This document shows positions 1 through 8,618 of a stretch of DNA of 64,000 nucleotides, piece after piece; position 1 is the stretch's first letter, and each line of letters starts with the position of its first letter. Position numbers and translations under genes: made by a program. This DNA comes from RYN-230 sp963760405 (GTDB lineage: Bacteria > Actinomycetota > Actinomycetes > Streptosporangiales > Streptosporangiaceae). The DNA lies in contig CAVXCV010000005.1 of assembly GCA_963760405.1 (NCBI GenBank), forward strand, positions 124,001 to 188,000, given 5' to 3'. The notes below the pieces were generated by a model. It saw nothing but the letters and a program-made list of their open reading frames with translations, was not told the origin of the DNA and searched no databases.

Positions 1-4
1 CTGG

Positions 5-1288
5 TCAGCCGCTGGCCTCGGTGGTGATGTCGGCACCGAGGGAGCTGAGCCGTTCCGCGATGGCCGCGTGCCCGCGGTCGATCAGGTAGCCGGGAGCGAC
101 CAGCGTCTCGCCTTCAGCGGCCAGCCCGGCCAGGATGAGCGCCACCCCGGTACGCAGGTCGTGCGCCACGACCTTGGTGCCCTTGAGCGTGGACGGGCCG
201 TGCACGATGACCACGTTGCCGCTGTCCACCTCGACCTTGGCGCCCATCTTGTTCAGCTCGCCGACCAGGCCGTACCGGCCGTCGTAGATGGTTTCCCTGA
301 TGTAGCTGGTGCCGTCGGCCAGGCAGCTCAGCGCCATGATCGGCGACTGCAGGTCGGTGGCGAACCCGGGGTACGGGCTGGTGATCACGTTGATCGGGCG
401 GAGCGTGCGCTCGCGCCGGACCTGGAGCACGGCGCCCTTGGCGGAGAACTCCACGCCCATCTGCTCCAGCTTCCAGCGCACTACGCCGAAATGCTCCAGC
501 GAGGCGCCGACCAGGTTGAGCTCGCCGCCGGTGATGGCCGCCGCCATCGCGAAGACCCCGGCGTCGATCCGGTCCGGCATCACCGTGTGCTCGGTGGCAG
601 TCAGGTCGCTGACCCCGCGCACGGTCACGAACCCGGTGCCGCCGCCACTGATGTCCGCGCCCATCTTGGTCAGGAACGCGATGACGTCCAGCACCTCGGG
701 CTCGAGGGCGCAGTTGTCGATGATCGTGGTGCCCGGCGCCATCGAGGCGGCCATGATCAGGTTCTCGGTGCCGGTGTGCGAGGGCGTGTCCAGGTACAGG
801 TGGGCGCCAGCCAGCCGGCCCGCCTTGATATGGATCTTGTCTTCGCCCTCGTCCACGGTGGCGCCCAGCCGGGCGAAGCCCCGGTAGTGGAAGTCGAGGT
901 TCCGGCTGCCCAGGTTGCAGCCACCGATGCCCTCGATCACGGCTTCGCCGAGCCGGTGCAGCAGGGCGGGCACGAAGAGCACCGAGCCACGGAACCGGCG
1001 GGCGATCTCGGCGGGCAGCACCGGGTTGTCCAGCCGGGATGCGTCGACCACCAGGGTCCGCTCCGCCTCGTGGAACTTGACCACGGCGCCCAGCGCCTGG
1101 GCCAGCTCCACCGCCCGGCGCACGTCCTCGATGGGAGGCACGTTGCGCAGCACGGTGCGGCCTTCCGCGGCGAGCAGCGACGCGGCGATCATCTTGAGCG
1201 CGGCGTTCTTGGCGCCCTGGACGAAGACCGTGCCCTGGAGCGGGATTCCGCCGCGTACCCGGTAACAGGTCTCGGGGCCAATGGTCAT
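5..1288 (-). CDS. murA: UDP-N-acetylglucosamine 1-carboxyvinyltransferase (MurA)
   Basis: The product transfers enolpyruvate from PEP to UDP-GlcNAc, the first committed step of peptidoglycan precursor synthesis in the cytosol. The 427 residues match the usual MurA length. GAKNAALKM near the N-terminus is the family substrate-binding motif, and GGCNLGSRNLDFH carries the Cys at the position of the catalytic, fosfomycin-reactive Cys. The start chosen is MTIGPETCYR, with AGGAG about 10 nt upstream; an in-frame extension of 92 residues back to 1564 is low-complexity and has no family match. The gene stands alone, 244 bp downstream of purC. Actinobacteria often have a second murA paralogue, so this may be one of two copies. 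Confidence 0.93.
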   Translation of the reverse strand: MTIGPETCYRVRGGIPLQGTVFVQGAKNAALKMIAASLLAAEGRTVLRNVPPIEDVRRAVELAQALGAVVKFHEAERTLVVDASRLDNPVLPAEIARRFRGSVLFVPALLHRLGEAVIEGIGGCNLGSRNLDFHYRGFARLGATVDEGEDKIHIKAGRLAGAHLYLDTPSHTGTENLIMAASMAPGTTIIDNCALEPEVLDVIAFLTKMGADISGGGTGFVTVRGVSDLTATEHTVMPDRIDAGVFAMAAAITGGELNLVGASLEHFGVVRWKLEQMGVEFSAKGAVLQVRRERTLRPINVITSPYPGFATDLQSPIMALSCLADGTSYIRETIYDGRYGLVGELNKMGAKVEVDSGNVVIVHGPSTLKGTKVVAHDLRTGVALILAGLAAEGETLVAPGYLIDRGHAAIAERLSSLGADITTEASG

Positions 1289-1532
1289 TGGGCTGAAGCT
1301 CCTGTCCGTCGGAAATGCAACGTCACGGCCTGCCGCCAGCCCCGGCAAGCTGCTGCCCCAAGACCAGCTGCGCTCGGACGGCCGGGTCAGCGGGAGACCG
1401 GGTGCATCCGCTACGCCAGTATCGCACCAGCCCGTTCGCTCGTCGGCCAGTGCGGCTGGAGAGTCGGCCAGTACCGGGCGGGCTGTGCCCGCGCCGCCCA
1501 GTGCCGCGTATCCGTCTGCCTGCTGACGGCCG

Positions 1533-2390
1533 TCATTGCCACTGCCGTCCAGTGATGCACTCATATGCCTCGATGTAGCTCGCGCGCGTCTGCTCGACCA
1601 CGGGGCCGGGCAATGGTGGGGGCGGCTCGGTATCCCGTTTCTCCCAGCCGGCCTCGGGCGAGTCTAGCCAGTCGCGGACGATCTGCTTGTCGAATGACGC
1701 TTGTGGCCGGCCTGGCTGCCATTGGCTGGCGGGCCAGAGCCGGGAGGAGTCCGGGGTCAGCACCTCGTCGGCCAGTAGCAGCAGGCCGGCGGCGTCGAAG
1801 CCGAGCTCGATCTTGGTGTCGGCCAGCAGGATGCCCTGCTGGGCAGTGATCGCGGCCCCGCGCCGGTACACCGCCAGGGTGATCCGCTCCAGCTCAGCCG
1901 CCAGGCCGGGGCCGAACTCCGCGGCCACGGCCGAGGCTGGGATGTTCTCGTCGTGCTGCCCGCGTGGCGCCTTGGTCGCCGGGGTGAAAATCGGCTCGGG
2001 CAGCTTGGAGCCCTCGCTGAGCCCAGGCGGCAGCCGCACCCCGCAGACCGCGCCGGTGCGCTGGTATTCGCGCAGCCCAGACCCGGCCAGGTAGCCACGG
2101 GCCACGCACTCCACCGGCACCATGGACAGCTTCTGGCAGGCCATGGCGCGGCCCGCGAACTCGGCCGGTATCTCCGCGTCGGCCAGGTGGTTCGGCACCA
2201 CGTCGGCCAGTTGCCCGAACCACCACAGGGAGAGCTGGGTGAGGATCTTCCCTTTGTCCGGTATCGGGGTCGGCAGCACATAGTCGTAGGCGGAAACCCG
2301 GTCCGAGGCGACGAGCAGCAGTAGCCCGTCCCCGGTCTCGTAGACGTCCCGGACCTTGCCGGAATACAGCAGGCGCAGCGGCTGGCTCAT
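1533..2390 (-). CDS. purC: SAICAR synthetase (PurC)
   Basis: Phosphoribosylaminoimidazole-succinocarboxamide synthase joins CAIR and aspartate with ATP in de novo purine synthesis. The 285-residue product starts MSQPLRLLYSGKVRDVYE, the family's ATP-binding N-terminus, and keeps SDRVSAYDYVLPTPIPDKG, VECVARGYLAGSG and LADTKIELGFD. Its ATG overlaps the purB stop codon (ATGA, 4 nt), so it is translationally coupled as the last gene of purD-ltrA-purB-purC. Reading farther upstream in the same frame only re-reads purB out of frame. Confidence 0.96.
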   Translation of the reverse strand: MSQPLRLLYSGKVRDVYETGDGLLLLVASDRVSAYDYVLPTPIPDKGKILTQLSLWWFGQLADVVPNHLADAEIPAEFAGRAMACQKLSMVPVECVARGYLAGSGLREYQRTGAVCGVRLPPGLSEGSKLPEPIFTPATKAPRGQHDENIPASAVAAEFGPGLAAELERITLAVYRRGAAITAQQGILLADTKIELGFDAAGLLLLADEVLTPDSSRLWPASQWQPGRPQASFDKQIVRDWLDSPEAGWEKRDTEPPPPLPGPVVEQTRASYIEAYECITGRQWQ

Positions 2391-3694
2391 GCCAGCCGGG
2401 CCAGCCGCTCGAAGACCGGGCCGAGCCGGGCCACATACCGTTCCGGCTGGCAGATCCCGGCCAGCCACGCCTCGTCCAGCGGCTGCTGGCGGGCAGCCGC
2501 CTCGGCGCGCAGCGTGTCGGCCAGCGGGGCCCCGGATGACCAGGTGGCCATCGCGGCCGCCTGGACCAGCGCGTACGCGTCCTCCCGGGACATCCCCGCG
2601 TCCACCAGCCCGAGCAGGATGCTGGAGGTGTAGACCAGGCCGCCGGTGGAGTCCAGGTTGGCCCGCATCCGCGCCTCGTCCACCACCAGCCCCTGCATCA
2701 GCCCGGTGGTCAGGTGCAGCAGGTAGTCGGTGGCGATGGCCGTGTCGGGCAGCGCGATCCGCTCCACGCTGGAGTGTGAGATATCTCGCTCGTGCCAGAG
2801 TGGCATGCCCTCCATCACCGGGGTGACGTAGCCGCGGACCATCCGGGCGATGCCGCAGATCCGCTCGGACCGGATCGGGTTCTTCTTGTGCGGCATGGCA
2901 GACGAGCCCTTCTGGCCCGCCCGGAACGGCTCCATCAGCTCGCGCACCTCGGTCCGCTGCCCGTGCCGGACCTCCAGTGCGATCGCCTCGCAGGCCGTCG
3001 CGGTGATGGCCAGCGCGCTGGCCCACTCCGCGATGCCGTCCCGGAACACCACCTGGGTGGCCACGTCCGCGGCGCGCAGCCCGAGCTGGTCCATGACGGT
3101 GGCCTCGATGGCCGGGTCGATGTTGGAGTAGGTGCCGACCGGCCCGGACAGCTTGCCGACCGCGACGGCGTCCCGGGCCCGGGCCAGCCGGTCCCGGCTG
3201 CGCGCCATCGCGAACGCGAAGTCGGCCACCCGGTGCCCCCAGGTGTCCGGCTCAGCGTGGATCCCGTGCGTCCGGCCCACCCGCAGCGTGCTGGCGTGCG
3301 CCAGGCCATGCTCGCGCAGCACCGCGACGAGCTGGGTGGCCCTGCCGATCAGCAGGTCGGTGGCCTCGGCCAGTTGCAGCGCCAGCGCGGTGTCCAGCAG
3401 GTCCGAGGACGTCATCCCGTAATGCACCCAGGCCGCGGCCTCGCGGGGAGTGGTGTTGTCCGCCCACGCGGTCAGGAACGCGATCACGTCGTGGTCGGTC
3501 ACCGCCTCCACCGCCGTGACCGCCTCCGGGGTCGGCGGAGCCGCGGCCCGGACCGCGTCCACCGACTCGGCCGGGACCGTGCCGGCCTTCGCGTGCGCCT
3601 CCAGGACGAGGGTTTCCACCTGGCACCAGAGCTCGTACTTGTGGGCCTCGCTCCAGACCCGGCCCATCTCGGGCAGCGTGTAGCGCTCGATCAC
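2387..3694 (-). CDS. purB: Adenylosuccinate lyase (PurB)
   Basis: Cleaves fumarate from SAICAR and from adenylosuccinate, so it serves both the main purine path (between PurC and PurH) and the AMP branch after PurA. The 435-residue protein shows the fumarase/aspartase superfamily signature GSSAMPHKKNPIRSE, the TSSDLLDTA region and the GRTHG box. The start is a GTG (VIERYTLPEMG) preceded by GGGAGA, just 4 nt after the ltrA stop; the 63-residue upstream extension is ltrA read out of frame. It sits in an operon with purD, ltrA and purC. Confidence 0.96.
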   Translation of the reverse strand: MIERYTLPEMGRVWSEAHKYELWCQVETLVLEAHAKAGTVPAESVDAVRAAAPPTPEAVTAVEAVTDHDVIAFLTAWADNTTPREAAAWVHYGMTSSDLLDTALALQLAEATDLLIGRATQLVAVLREHGLAHASTLRVGRTHGIHAEPDTWGHRVADFAFAMARSRDRLARARDAVAVGKLSGPVGTYSNIDPAIEATVMDQLGLRAADVATQVVFRDGIAEWASALAITATACEAIALEVRHGQRTEVRELMEPFRAGQKGSSAMPHKKNPIRSERICGIARMVRGYVTPVMEGMPLWHERDISHSSVERIALPDTAIATDYLLHLTTGLMQGLVVDEARMRANLDSTGGLVYTSSILLGLVDAGMSREDAYALVQAAAMATWSSGAPLADTLRAEAAARQQPLDEAWLAGICQPERYVARLGPVFERLARLA

Positions 3695-3698
3695 TGTT

Positions 3699-5000
3699 CT
3701 ATTCTCCCGTACCGCCTGGCCTGACCGGGTTCCCGGCCGCGGCCGCTGAGCCGTTCGGACCACCCGGGTCCTCGCTCGAATCGCCGGGGTTGACGGGGGT
3801 GGCCGAGGCTTCCGTTGCTGCTGAGCCGCGACGGTCACCCAGCTCAGCGGCGGCAGAGGCGGCCCGCAGGCGTTCGGCGGCAAGCAGGGCGGCCAGGCCG
3901 GCCAGCAGCACCGTCAGCTGTGCCTCGATCGAGACGGTTGCCCCGAGAACCGCCGTGGCCAGGCAGAACCCGGCGGCCACGCAGCGCGGCCAGGCCAGCC
4001 CGGTGCCCAGCACACGGCGGAAAGCGGCGTGCCCGGCCAGGAACAGCGCTGCGCCACCGCCCACCGCCAGGGCCTGGCCAGCTGGGTACGGCTGCGCCGC
4101 GTGCTCGATCGTCAGCCGGACTCCCGCGGCCAGCAGCACCACCCCGAGCAGTATCGCGATATGCGGATAAAAGTACGCAGACAGGGCGAGGCCCGGCCGC
4201 CGCTGCCGGCCGGCCGCGGCCATGGCCCGCGCGGCCCGCTCGTCGTCGCTGTCGCCGAAATAGACCCACCACAGTGCCGCGCACAAGGCCAGCCCGAGCA
4301 CGGCAGCCACGACGACCTGGCCGTCCAGCTCGTGCTCGGCCGCGCCGATGCCAGCGGCCGCCACCGATTCGCCCAGGGCCACGATGACCAGCGCGCCGTG
4401 CCGTTCCGCGAAGTGCGCGGGACTGATCTCGAACCGGCCGCCTACCCGCACCACCAGCGGGGACAGCACCTGGATGGCCAGGGCAGCGGCCCACAGCGCG
4501 TATCCCGCCGCCCCGCCGGTGATCCCGGCCAGGATGACCAGCAGGGCCGAGACGACGTTGAACGGCGCCACCCGCAGGATGTTCCGGTTCACCCGGTAGT
4601 ACAGCGCGGCGTGCACTCCGACTACGAGCAGGTAGCCAAGGCCGAGCACGATCGGGGTCAGGCTCGGCCCGGAGCGGCTGAACCCATGCCGGATGGCCAG
4701 CCCGACGATCAGGAAGCCGGCCATGCCGAGCAGCAGGAGCAGCCGCTCGGCCGGGGCGTCCGGAGTGCGGGCGTTGGTCAGCCAGGCGTAGCCGCCGTAC
4801 ATCCACCACAGCACGCCGAACACCAGCAGCACCTGGGCCACCGCAGCGAGCGAGATGCCGGTGCCACTGCCCACCAGTACCGCGGTGAGCTGGGTGAACG
4901 TGAACGCGAAGACCAGGTCGAAGAACAGTTCCAGGGTGCTGACCCGAACCGGCGCACCCGCCGCCCCGGGCTGCGGGCCATCCGCCGGGCCGGGCGTCAC
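3699..5000 (-). CDS. ltrA: Low temperature requirement protein A (LtrA) family membrane protein
   Basis: A 433-residue polytopic membrane protein of the LtrA family, whose biochemical role is not established. STLELFFDLVFAFTFTQLT at residues 21-39 and the FAERHGALVIVALGES segment are the family hallmarks, and about ten to twelve hydrophobic segments follow. The last 60 residues are a hydrophilic G/P/S/A-rich tail. The GTG start overlaps the purD stop (GTGA) and the gene ends 4 nt before purB, so it is embedded in the purine operon. A link to purine synthesis is not known; shared transcription is the only evidence. Confidence 0.88.
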   Translation of the reverse strand: MTPGPADGPQPGAAGAPVRVSTLELFFDLVFAFTFTQLTAVLVGSGTGISLAAVAQVLLVFGVLWWMYGGYAWLTNARTPDAPAERLLLLLGMAGFLIVGLAIRHGFSRSGPSLTPIVLGLGYLLVVGVHAALYYRVNRNILRVAPFNVVSALLVILAGITGGAAGYALWAAALAIQVLSPLVVRVGGRFEISPAHFAERHGALVIVALGESVAAAGIGAAEHELDGQVVVAAVLGLALCAALWWVYFGDSDDERAARAMAAAGRQRRPGLALSAYFYPHIAILLGVVLLAAGVRLTIEHAAQPYPAGQALAVGGGAALFLAGHAAFRRVLGTGLAWPRCVAAGFCLATAVLGATVSIEAQLTVLLAGLAALLAAERLRAASAAAELGDRRGSAATEASATPVNPGDSSEDPGGPNGSAAAAGNPVRPGGTGE

Positions 5001-6295
5001 GTCCCCCGGCCCCGCAGGGCGGGGTCAGCCTGCTCCGCCAGGGCCTGCTGCTCCGCCCGGGCGGCCTGCTCGGCGATGTCCCGGCGGTACCAGCCGCCGC
5101 GCAGGTCGATCAGACCGGCCGCCTGGTAGGCCGCGTACCGGGCCGCTGTCAGGTCAGCGCCGGTGCCGACCACGTTCAGCACCCGGCCGCCGGCCGCCAC
5201 GAGCCGTGCCCCGTCGGTCAGTGTGCCCGCGTGCAGCAGGTAGGCGCCGGGAGTCTGGCCGGCGCGTTGCAGGCCGTTGATTGTGTCCCCGCGGACCGGT
5301 GCGTCCGGGTATCCCTCGGCGGCGATGACCACGGTAACCGCGGCGCCTAGCGCCCATTGCGGCGTGGGGGCGCCCGCCAGCGAGCCGGACGCCGCCGCCG
5401 CCAGCAGCCCGGCCAGCGGACTGGCCAGCCGGTCCAGCACGACCTGAGTTTCCGGGTCGCCGAACCGGGCGTTGAATTCCACCACCCGCGGGCCGGCCGG
5501 GGTCAGGCTGAGCCCCGCGTACAGCAGGCCCCGGTACGGGGTGCCGCGGTGGCGCAGCTCGTCGATGGCGGGCTGGATGACCGTGCCCATGATCTCGCCG
5601 GACAGGCCCGGCGGCGCCCAGGGCAGCGGCGCGTACGCGCCCATCCCGCCGGTGTTCGGGCCCTGGTCGCCGTCCCGGGCGCGCTTGAAATCCTGCGCGG
5701 CCAGCAGCGGCACCGCGGTGGCCCCGTCGGCCAGCGCGAACAGGGACACCTCCGGGCCGTCCAGGTACTCCTCGATGACCACGGTGCCGCAGGCCTGCGC
5801 GTGCGCCTCAGCCGCGGCCAGGTCATCGGTGACCAGCACGCCCTTGCCCGCGGCCAGCCCGTCGGCCTTGACCACATACGGCGGCCCGAGCTCGGCCAGC
5901 GCCGCCGCGGCCTGGGCCGCGCCGTGGCAGGTGTACGCCTCCGCGGTGGGGATGCCTGCCGCCTGCATGACCTGCTTGGCGTAGGACTTGGAGCCCTCGA
6001 TCGCGGCCGCCCGGCGGCTTGGCCCGAAGCAGGCGATGCCGGAGGCGCGCAGCGCGTCCGCGGCCCCGGCCACCAGCGGCGCCTCTGGCCCGACCACGAC
6101 CAGGTCGGCCCGGGCGGCCCGGGCGAGGCCGGTCACCTGGCCAGGGTCGGTGATGTCGCCCGGGTGCAGGTGGGCCAGCTCGCCGATGCCCGGGTTCCCG
6201 GGGGCGGCATGCAGATCGGTCACGTCCGGGTCGGCGGACAGCGCCCGGGCCAGCGCATGCTCGCGGCCGCCAGAGCCGAGGATGAGGACTCGCAC
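4997..6295 (-). CDS. purD: Phosphoribosylamine-glycine ligase (PurD)
   Basis: GAR synthetase ligates glycine to phosphoribosylamine with ATP, the second step of purine synthesis. The 432-residue protein has the N-terminal Rossmann-like MRVLILGSGGREHALA, the ATP-grasp core VVKADGLAAGKGV, the signature RDGDQGPNTGGMGAY and the metal-binding EFNARFGDPETQ. The start is GTG. It is the first gene of purD-ltrA-purB-purC, with a GTGA overlap onto ltrA. The 171 bp between it and purA hold G/C-rich near-repeats and no gene. Confidence 0.97.
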   Translation of the reverse strand: MRVLILGSGGREHALARALSADPDVTDLHAAPGNPGIGELAHLHPGDITDPGQVTGLARAARADLVVVGPEAPLVAGAADALRASGIACFGPSRRAAAIEGSKSYAKQVMQAAGIPTAEAYTCHGAAQAAAALAELGPPYVVKADGLAAGKGVLVTDDLAAAEAHAQACGTVVIEEYLDGPEVSLFALADGATAVPLLAAQDFKRARDGDQGPNTGGMGAYAPLPWAPPGLSGEIMGTVIQPAIDELRHRGTPYRGLLYAGLSLTPAGPRVVEFNARFGDPETQVVLDRLASPLAGLLAAAASGSLAGAPTPQWALGAAVTVVIAAEGYPDAPVRGDTINGLQRAGQTPGAYLLHAGTLTDGARLVAAGGRVLNVVGTGADLTAARYAAYQAAGLIDLRGGWYRRDIAEQAARAEQQALAEQADPALRGRGT

Positions 6296-6466
6296 GGCGC
6301 GAGCCTACCTGCGGCGCCGCCCGCCGGGCAGGCCCGGCGAGCGGGCGAGCGGGCGGGCGGGCGCGGCGGGAGCGCCCGGCGGCCGGGGCTGGCCGGCGGG
6401 CAGGCTCAGCGGACGAGCGGGCGAGCAGCGGGAGCGGCCGAGCGGCCGGGGCTGGCCGGCCGGCGA

Positions 6467-7750
6467 TCAGACCAGGGGGCGCAGCTGCAGCGTCTGGTCC
6501 CGGCGGGCCCCGGTGCCGATCGCGGCCACCGGGGCGCCGATCATGTCTTCCAGGGCTGTGACGTAGGCCTGCGCGTTGCGCGGCAGGTCGGCGAACTCGC
6601 GCGCCCGCGAGATGTCCTCCCACCAGCCGTCCAGGTACTCATACACCGGCCGGGCGTGGTGGAACTCGGTCTGCGTCATCGGGATCTCGTCGGACCTCTT
6701 CCCGTTCACCTCGTAGGCCACGCACACCGGGACCTGCTCCAGCCCGGACAGCACGTCCAGCTTGGTGATGAAGTAGTCGGTGATCCCGTTGACCCGGGTC
6801 GAGTACCGGGCGATCACCGCGTCGAACCAGCCGGTACGGCGCGGCCGCCCGGTGGTCGTGCCGTACTCGTCACCGGCTTTGCGCAGCCATTCGCCCTGTG
6901 CATCGGTCAGCTCGGTGGGGAACGGGCCAGCCCCGACCCGGGTGGTGTACGCCTTGAGGATGCCGATCACCTTGCTGATCCGGGTCGGCCCGATGCCCGA
7001 GCCCGCGCAGGCGCCGCCCGCGGTCGGCGAGGACGAGGTCACGAACGGGTACGTGCCGTGGTCCACGTCGAGCAGGGTGGCCTGGGCTCCTTCCAGCAGC
7101 ACGGTCTTACCGTGGTCCAGCGCCTGGTTCAGCACCAGGCCGGTGTCGGCGAGGTAGCCCTTGATCTGCTCGCCGTAGCGCAGGTAGTCCTCGGCGATGG
7201 CAGCCGCGTCGATGCTGCGGCGGTTGTACACCTTGGTGAAGACCTGGTTGCGCTCACGCAGCACCAGGTCCAGCTTCTGCCGCAGGATCCCCGGGTCGAG
7301 CAGGTCCTGGACCCGGATCCCGGTCCGCGCCACCTTGTCCGCGTAGGTGGGGCCGATGCCCCGCCCGGTGGTGCCGATCCGCGCGCTGCCCAGGTAACGC
7401 TCGGTCACCTTATCCAGCGCGCTGTGGTACGGCATGATCAGGTGCGCGTTGGCTGAGATGAGCAGCCGGTCGCAGGACACGCCCCGGGCCTCGAGGCCCT
7501 CGATTTCGTGCAGGAGGACCGCGGGGTCGATCACCACCCCGTTGCCGATGACCGGGACCACGTCCGGGGAGAGGATGCCGGACGGCAGCAGGTGCAGCGC
7601 GTACGTGTCGTCCCCGATGACCACGGTGTGCCCGGCGTTGTTGCCGCCCTGGTATCTGACCACGTACTGCACGTGGCCGCCGAGCAGATCGGTCGCCTTG
7701 CCTTTGCCCTCGTCACCCCACTGCGCGCCCACGAGCACAATGGCCGGCAT
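6467..7750 (-). CDS. purA: Adenylosuccinate synthetase (PurA)
   Basis: Joins IMP and aspartate with GTP, the first step of the AMP branch. The 427-residue product starts MPAIVLVGAQWGDEGKGK, the family P-loop and catalytic N-terminus, and keeps GRGIGPTYADK, LLEGAQATLLDVDHGTYPFVTSS and GTTTGRPRRTGW. It lies upstream of purD on the same strand, separated by 171 bp of G/C-rich simple sequence, so co-transcription is uncertain. A purA-DUF3151-fba neighbourhood is also found in mycobacteria. Confidence 0.97.
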   Translation of the reverse strand: MPAIVLVGAQWGDEGKGKATDLLGGHVQYVVRYQGGNNAGHTVVIGDDTYALHLLPSGILSPDVVPVIGNGVVIDPAVLLHEIEGLEARGVSCDRLLISANAHLIMPYHSALDKVTERYLGSARIGTTGRGIGPTYADKVARTGIRVQDLLDPGILRQKLDLVLRERNQVFTKVYNRRSIDAAAIAEDYLRYGEQIKGYLADTGLVLNQALDHGKTVLLEGAQATLLDVDHGTYPFVTSSSPTAGGACAGSGIGPTRISKVIGILKAYTTRVGAGPFPTELTDAQGEWLRKAGDEYGTTTGRPRRTGWFDAVIARYSTRVNGITDYFITKLDVLSGLEQVPVCVAYEVNGKRSDEIPMTQTEFHHARPVYEYLDGWWEDISRAREFADLPRNAQAYVTALEDMIGAPVAAIGTGARRDQTLQLRPLV

Positions 7751-7885
7751 CCGACCAGCCCCTTCCAGGCCTCGTCCCGCCGGTGGCCTTGCCTGCGGCC
7801 CCGCCTGCCGGAGTCCGAGGTTACTCCATGCTGCGAAGTAGGTTGCTGCCCGAGGGGTTCGCAGCTCAGCGGGATGCGGATGACA

Positions 7886-8012
7886 GCCTGGCGGTGGGGG
7901 GCCTGGCGGCAGAGGGCCTGGCGGCAGAGGGCCTAGCGGTGGGGGGCCTGGCGGATGATGGCCTGGCGGCGGAGGGCCGGGCGGTGGAGGGGCCTGGCGG
8001 CCGGGGGGGGGG
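7886..8012. repeat. Imperfect GGCCTGGCGG tandem repeat ending in a G10 run
   Basis: Five or more diverged copies of a 15-18 bp unit built on GGCCTGGCGG(C)AGAGG fill most of the 262-bp space between purA and DUF3151. The tract ends in ten consecutive G bases (8003-8012) immediately next to the DUF3151 stop codon. No gene is supported in this gap. Confidence 0.8.
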
Positions 8013-8423
8013 CTAGCGGCTGAGGGCGTCGGCGGCGGCCGCGCTGCTGTCGCGCAGGAACGTAGCGCAACGGTCCGCCTCATCGGTCTCGCCGATGGCC
8101 GCGGCGGCCTGTCCCAGCGCATGCAGCGAGCGCAGGAACCCGCGGTTCGGCTCGTGCTCCCAGGGGATCGGGCCATGCCCCTTCCAGCCAGCCCTGCGCA
8201 GCTGGTCCAGGCCCCGGTGGTAGCCGGTGCGGGCGAACGCGTACCCGGTGACAACCTCGTCGCGGTCCAGGGCCCGCTCGGCCAGGGCAGCCCAGGCGGC
8301 CAGGCAGGCCGGGTGGTGCGCGGCGACCGTCTCCGGGTCGGCGCCGCTGGCCAGCTCGGCGGCGGCCGGATCCTCAGGCAGGTACGTGGCGGCGGGCCCG
8401 GCAAACAGGTTCTGACGTTCCAT
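8013..8423 (-). CDS. DUF3151 family protein
   Basis: A 136-residue soluble protein of the actinobacterial DUF3151 family; its function is unknown. The start MERQNLFAGP is chosen because it begins the family-like NLFAGPAATYLPEDPAA segment; upstream residues in the same frame are arginine-rich noise. GYHRGLDQLRRAGWKGHGPIPWEHEPNRGFLRSL is well formed and Trp/His-rich. In mycobacteria the same family lies between purA and fba, matching the position here. The 64-bp repeat element lies about 100 bp upstream. Confidence 0.85.
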   Translation of the reverse strand: MERQNLFAGPAATYLPEDPAAAELASGADPETVAAHHPACLAAWAALAERALDRDEVVTGYAFARTGYHRGLDQLRRAGWKGHGPIPWEHEPNRGFLRSLHALGQAAAAIGETDEADRCATFLRDSSAAAADALSR

Positions 8424-8526
8424 AGCCCCCATCCTGCCCGCACTCCACCCCCGCCGCGCCACCGGTGCTCCGCCCGCCCCTCCGGTGCGCCGCTCCCGGC
8501 GATCGCCAGTGGCGGAATGACTTCTT

Positions 8527-8590
8527 TTCACGAGTTTCCTACCGACAATTCGGGACAAACTACGCCTGATCATGACTGGAACGCGTGAAA
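8527..8590. repeat. Palindromic dispersed element, copy A
   Basis: This 64-bp intergenic segment matches 51917-51980 at 54 of 64 positions with no gap. The last 20 bases of both copies are identical. The ends form an inverted repeat, TTTCACGAGTTTCC against GGAACGCGTGAAA, so a long imperfect hairpin can form. It lies between the divergent DUF3151 and AbiEi/DUF559 genes, ending 28 bp before the latter. It is not a recognised insertion sequence and carries no ORF. Confidence 0.8.
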
Positions 8591-8618
8591 TGTCGGTACT
8601 GACGGCCAGCATGCACTC

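Noticed and set aside
1289..1564. A 92-residue N-terminal extension of MurA
   Set aside because: Low-complexity, no family counterpart, and a good ribosome-binding site precedes the internal ATG at 1288.
5357..7456. A 699-codon plus-strand frame antisense to purD and purA
   Set aside because: It lies opposite two clear purine enzymes, has Arg/Gly/His-rich composition and no domain. A shadow frame of high-GC coding DNA.
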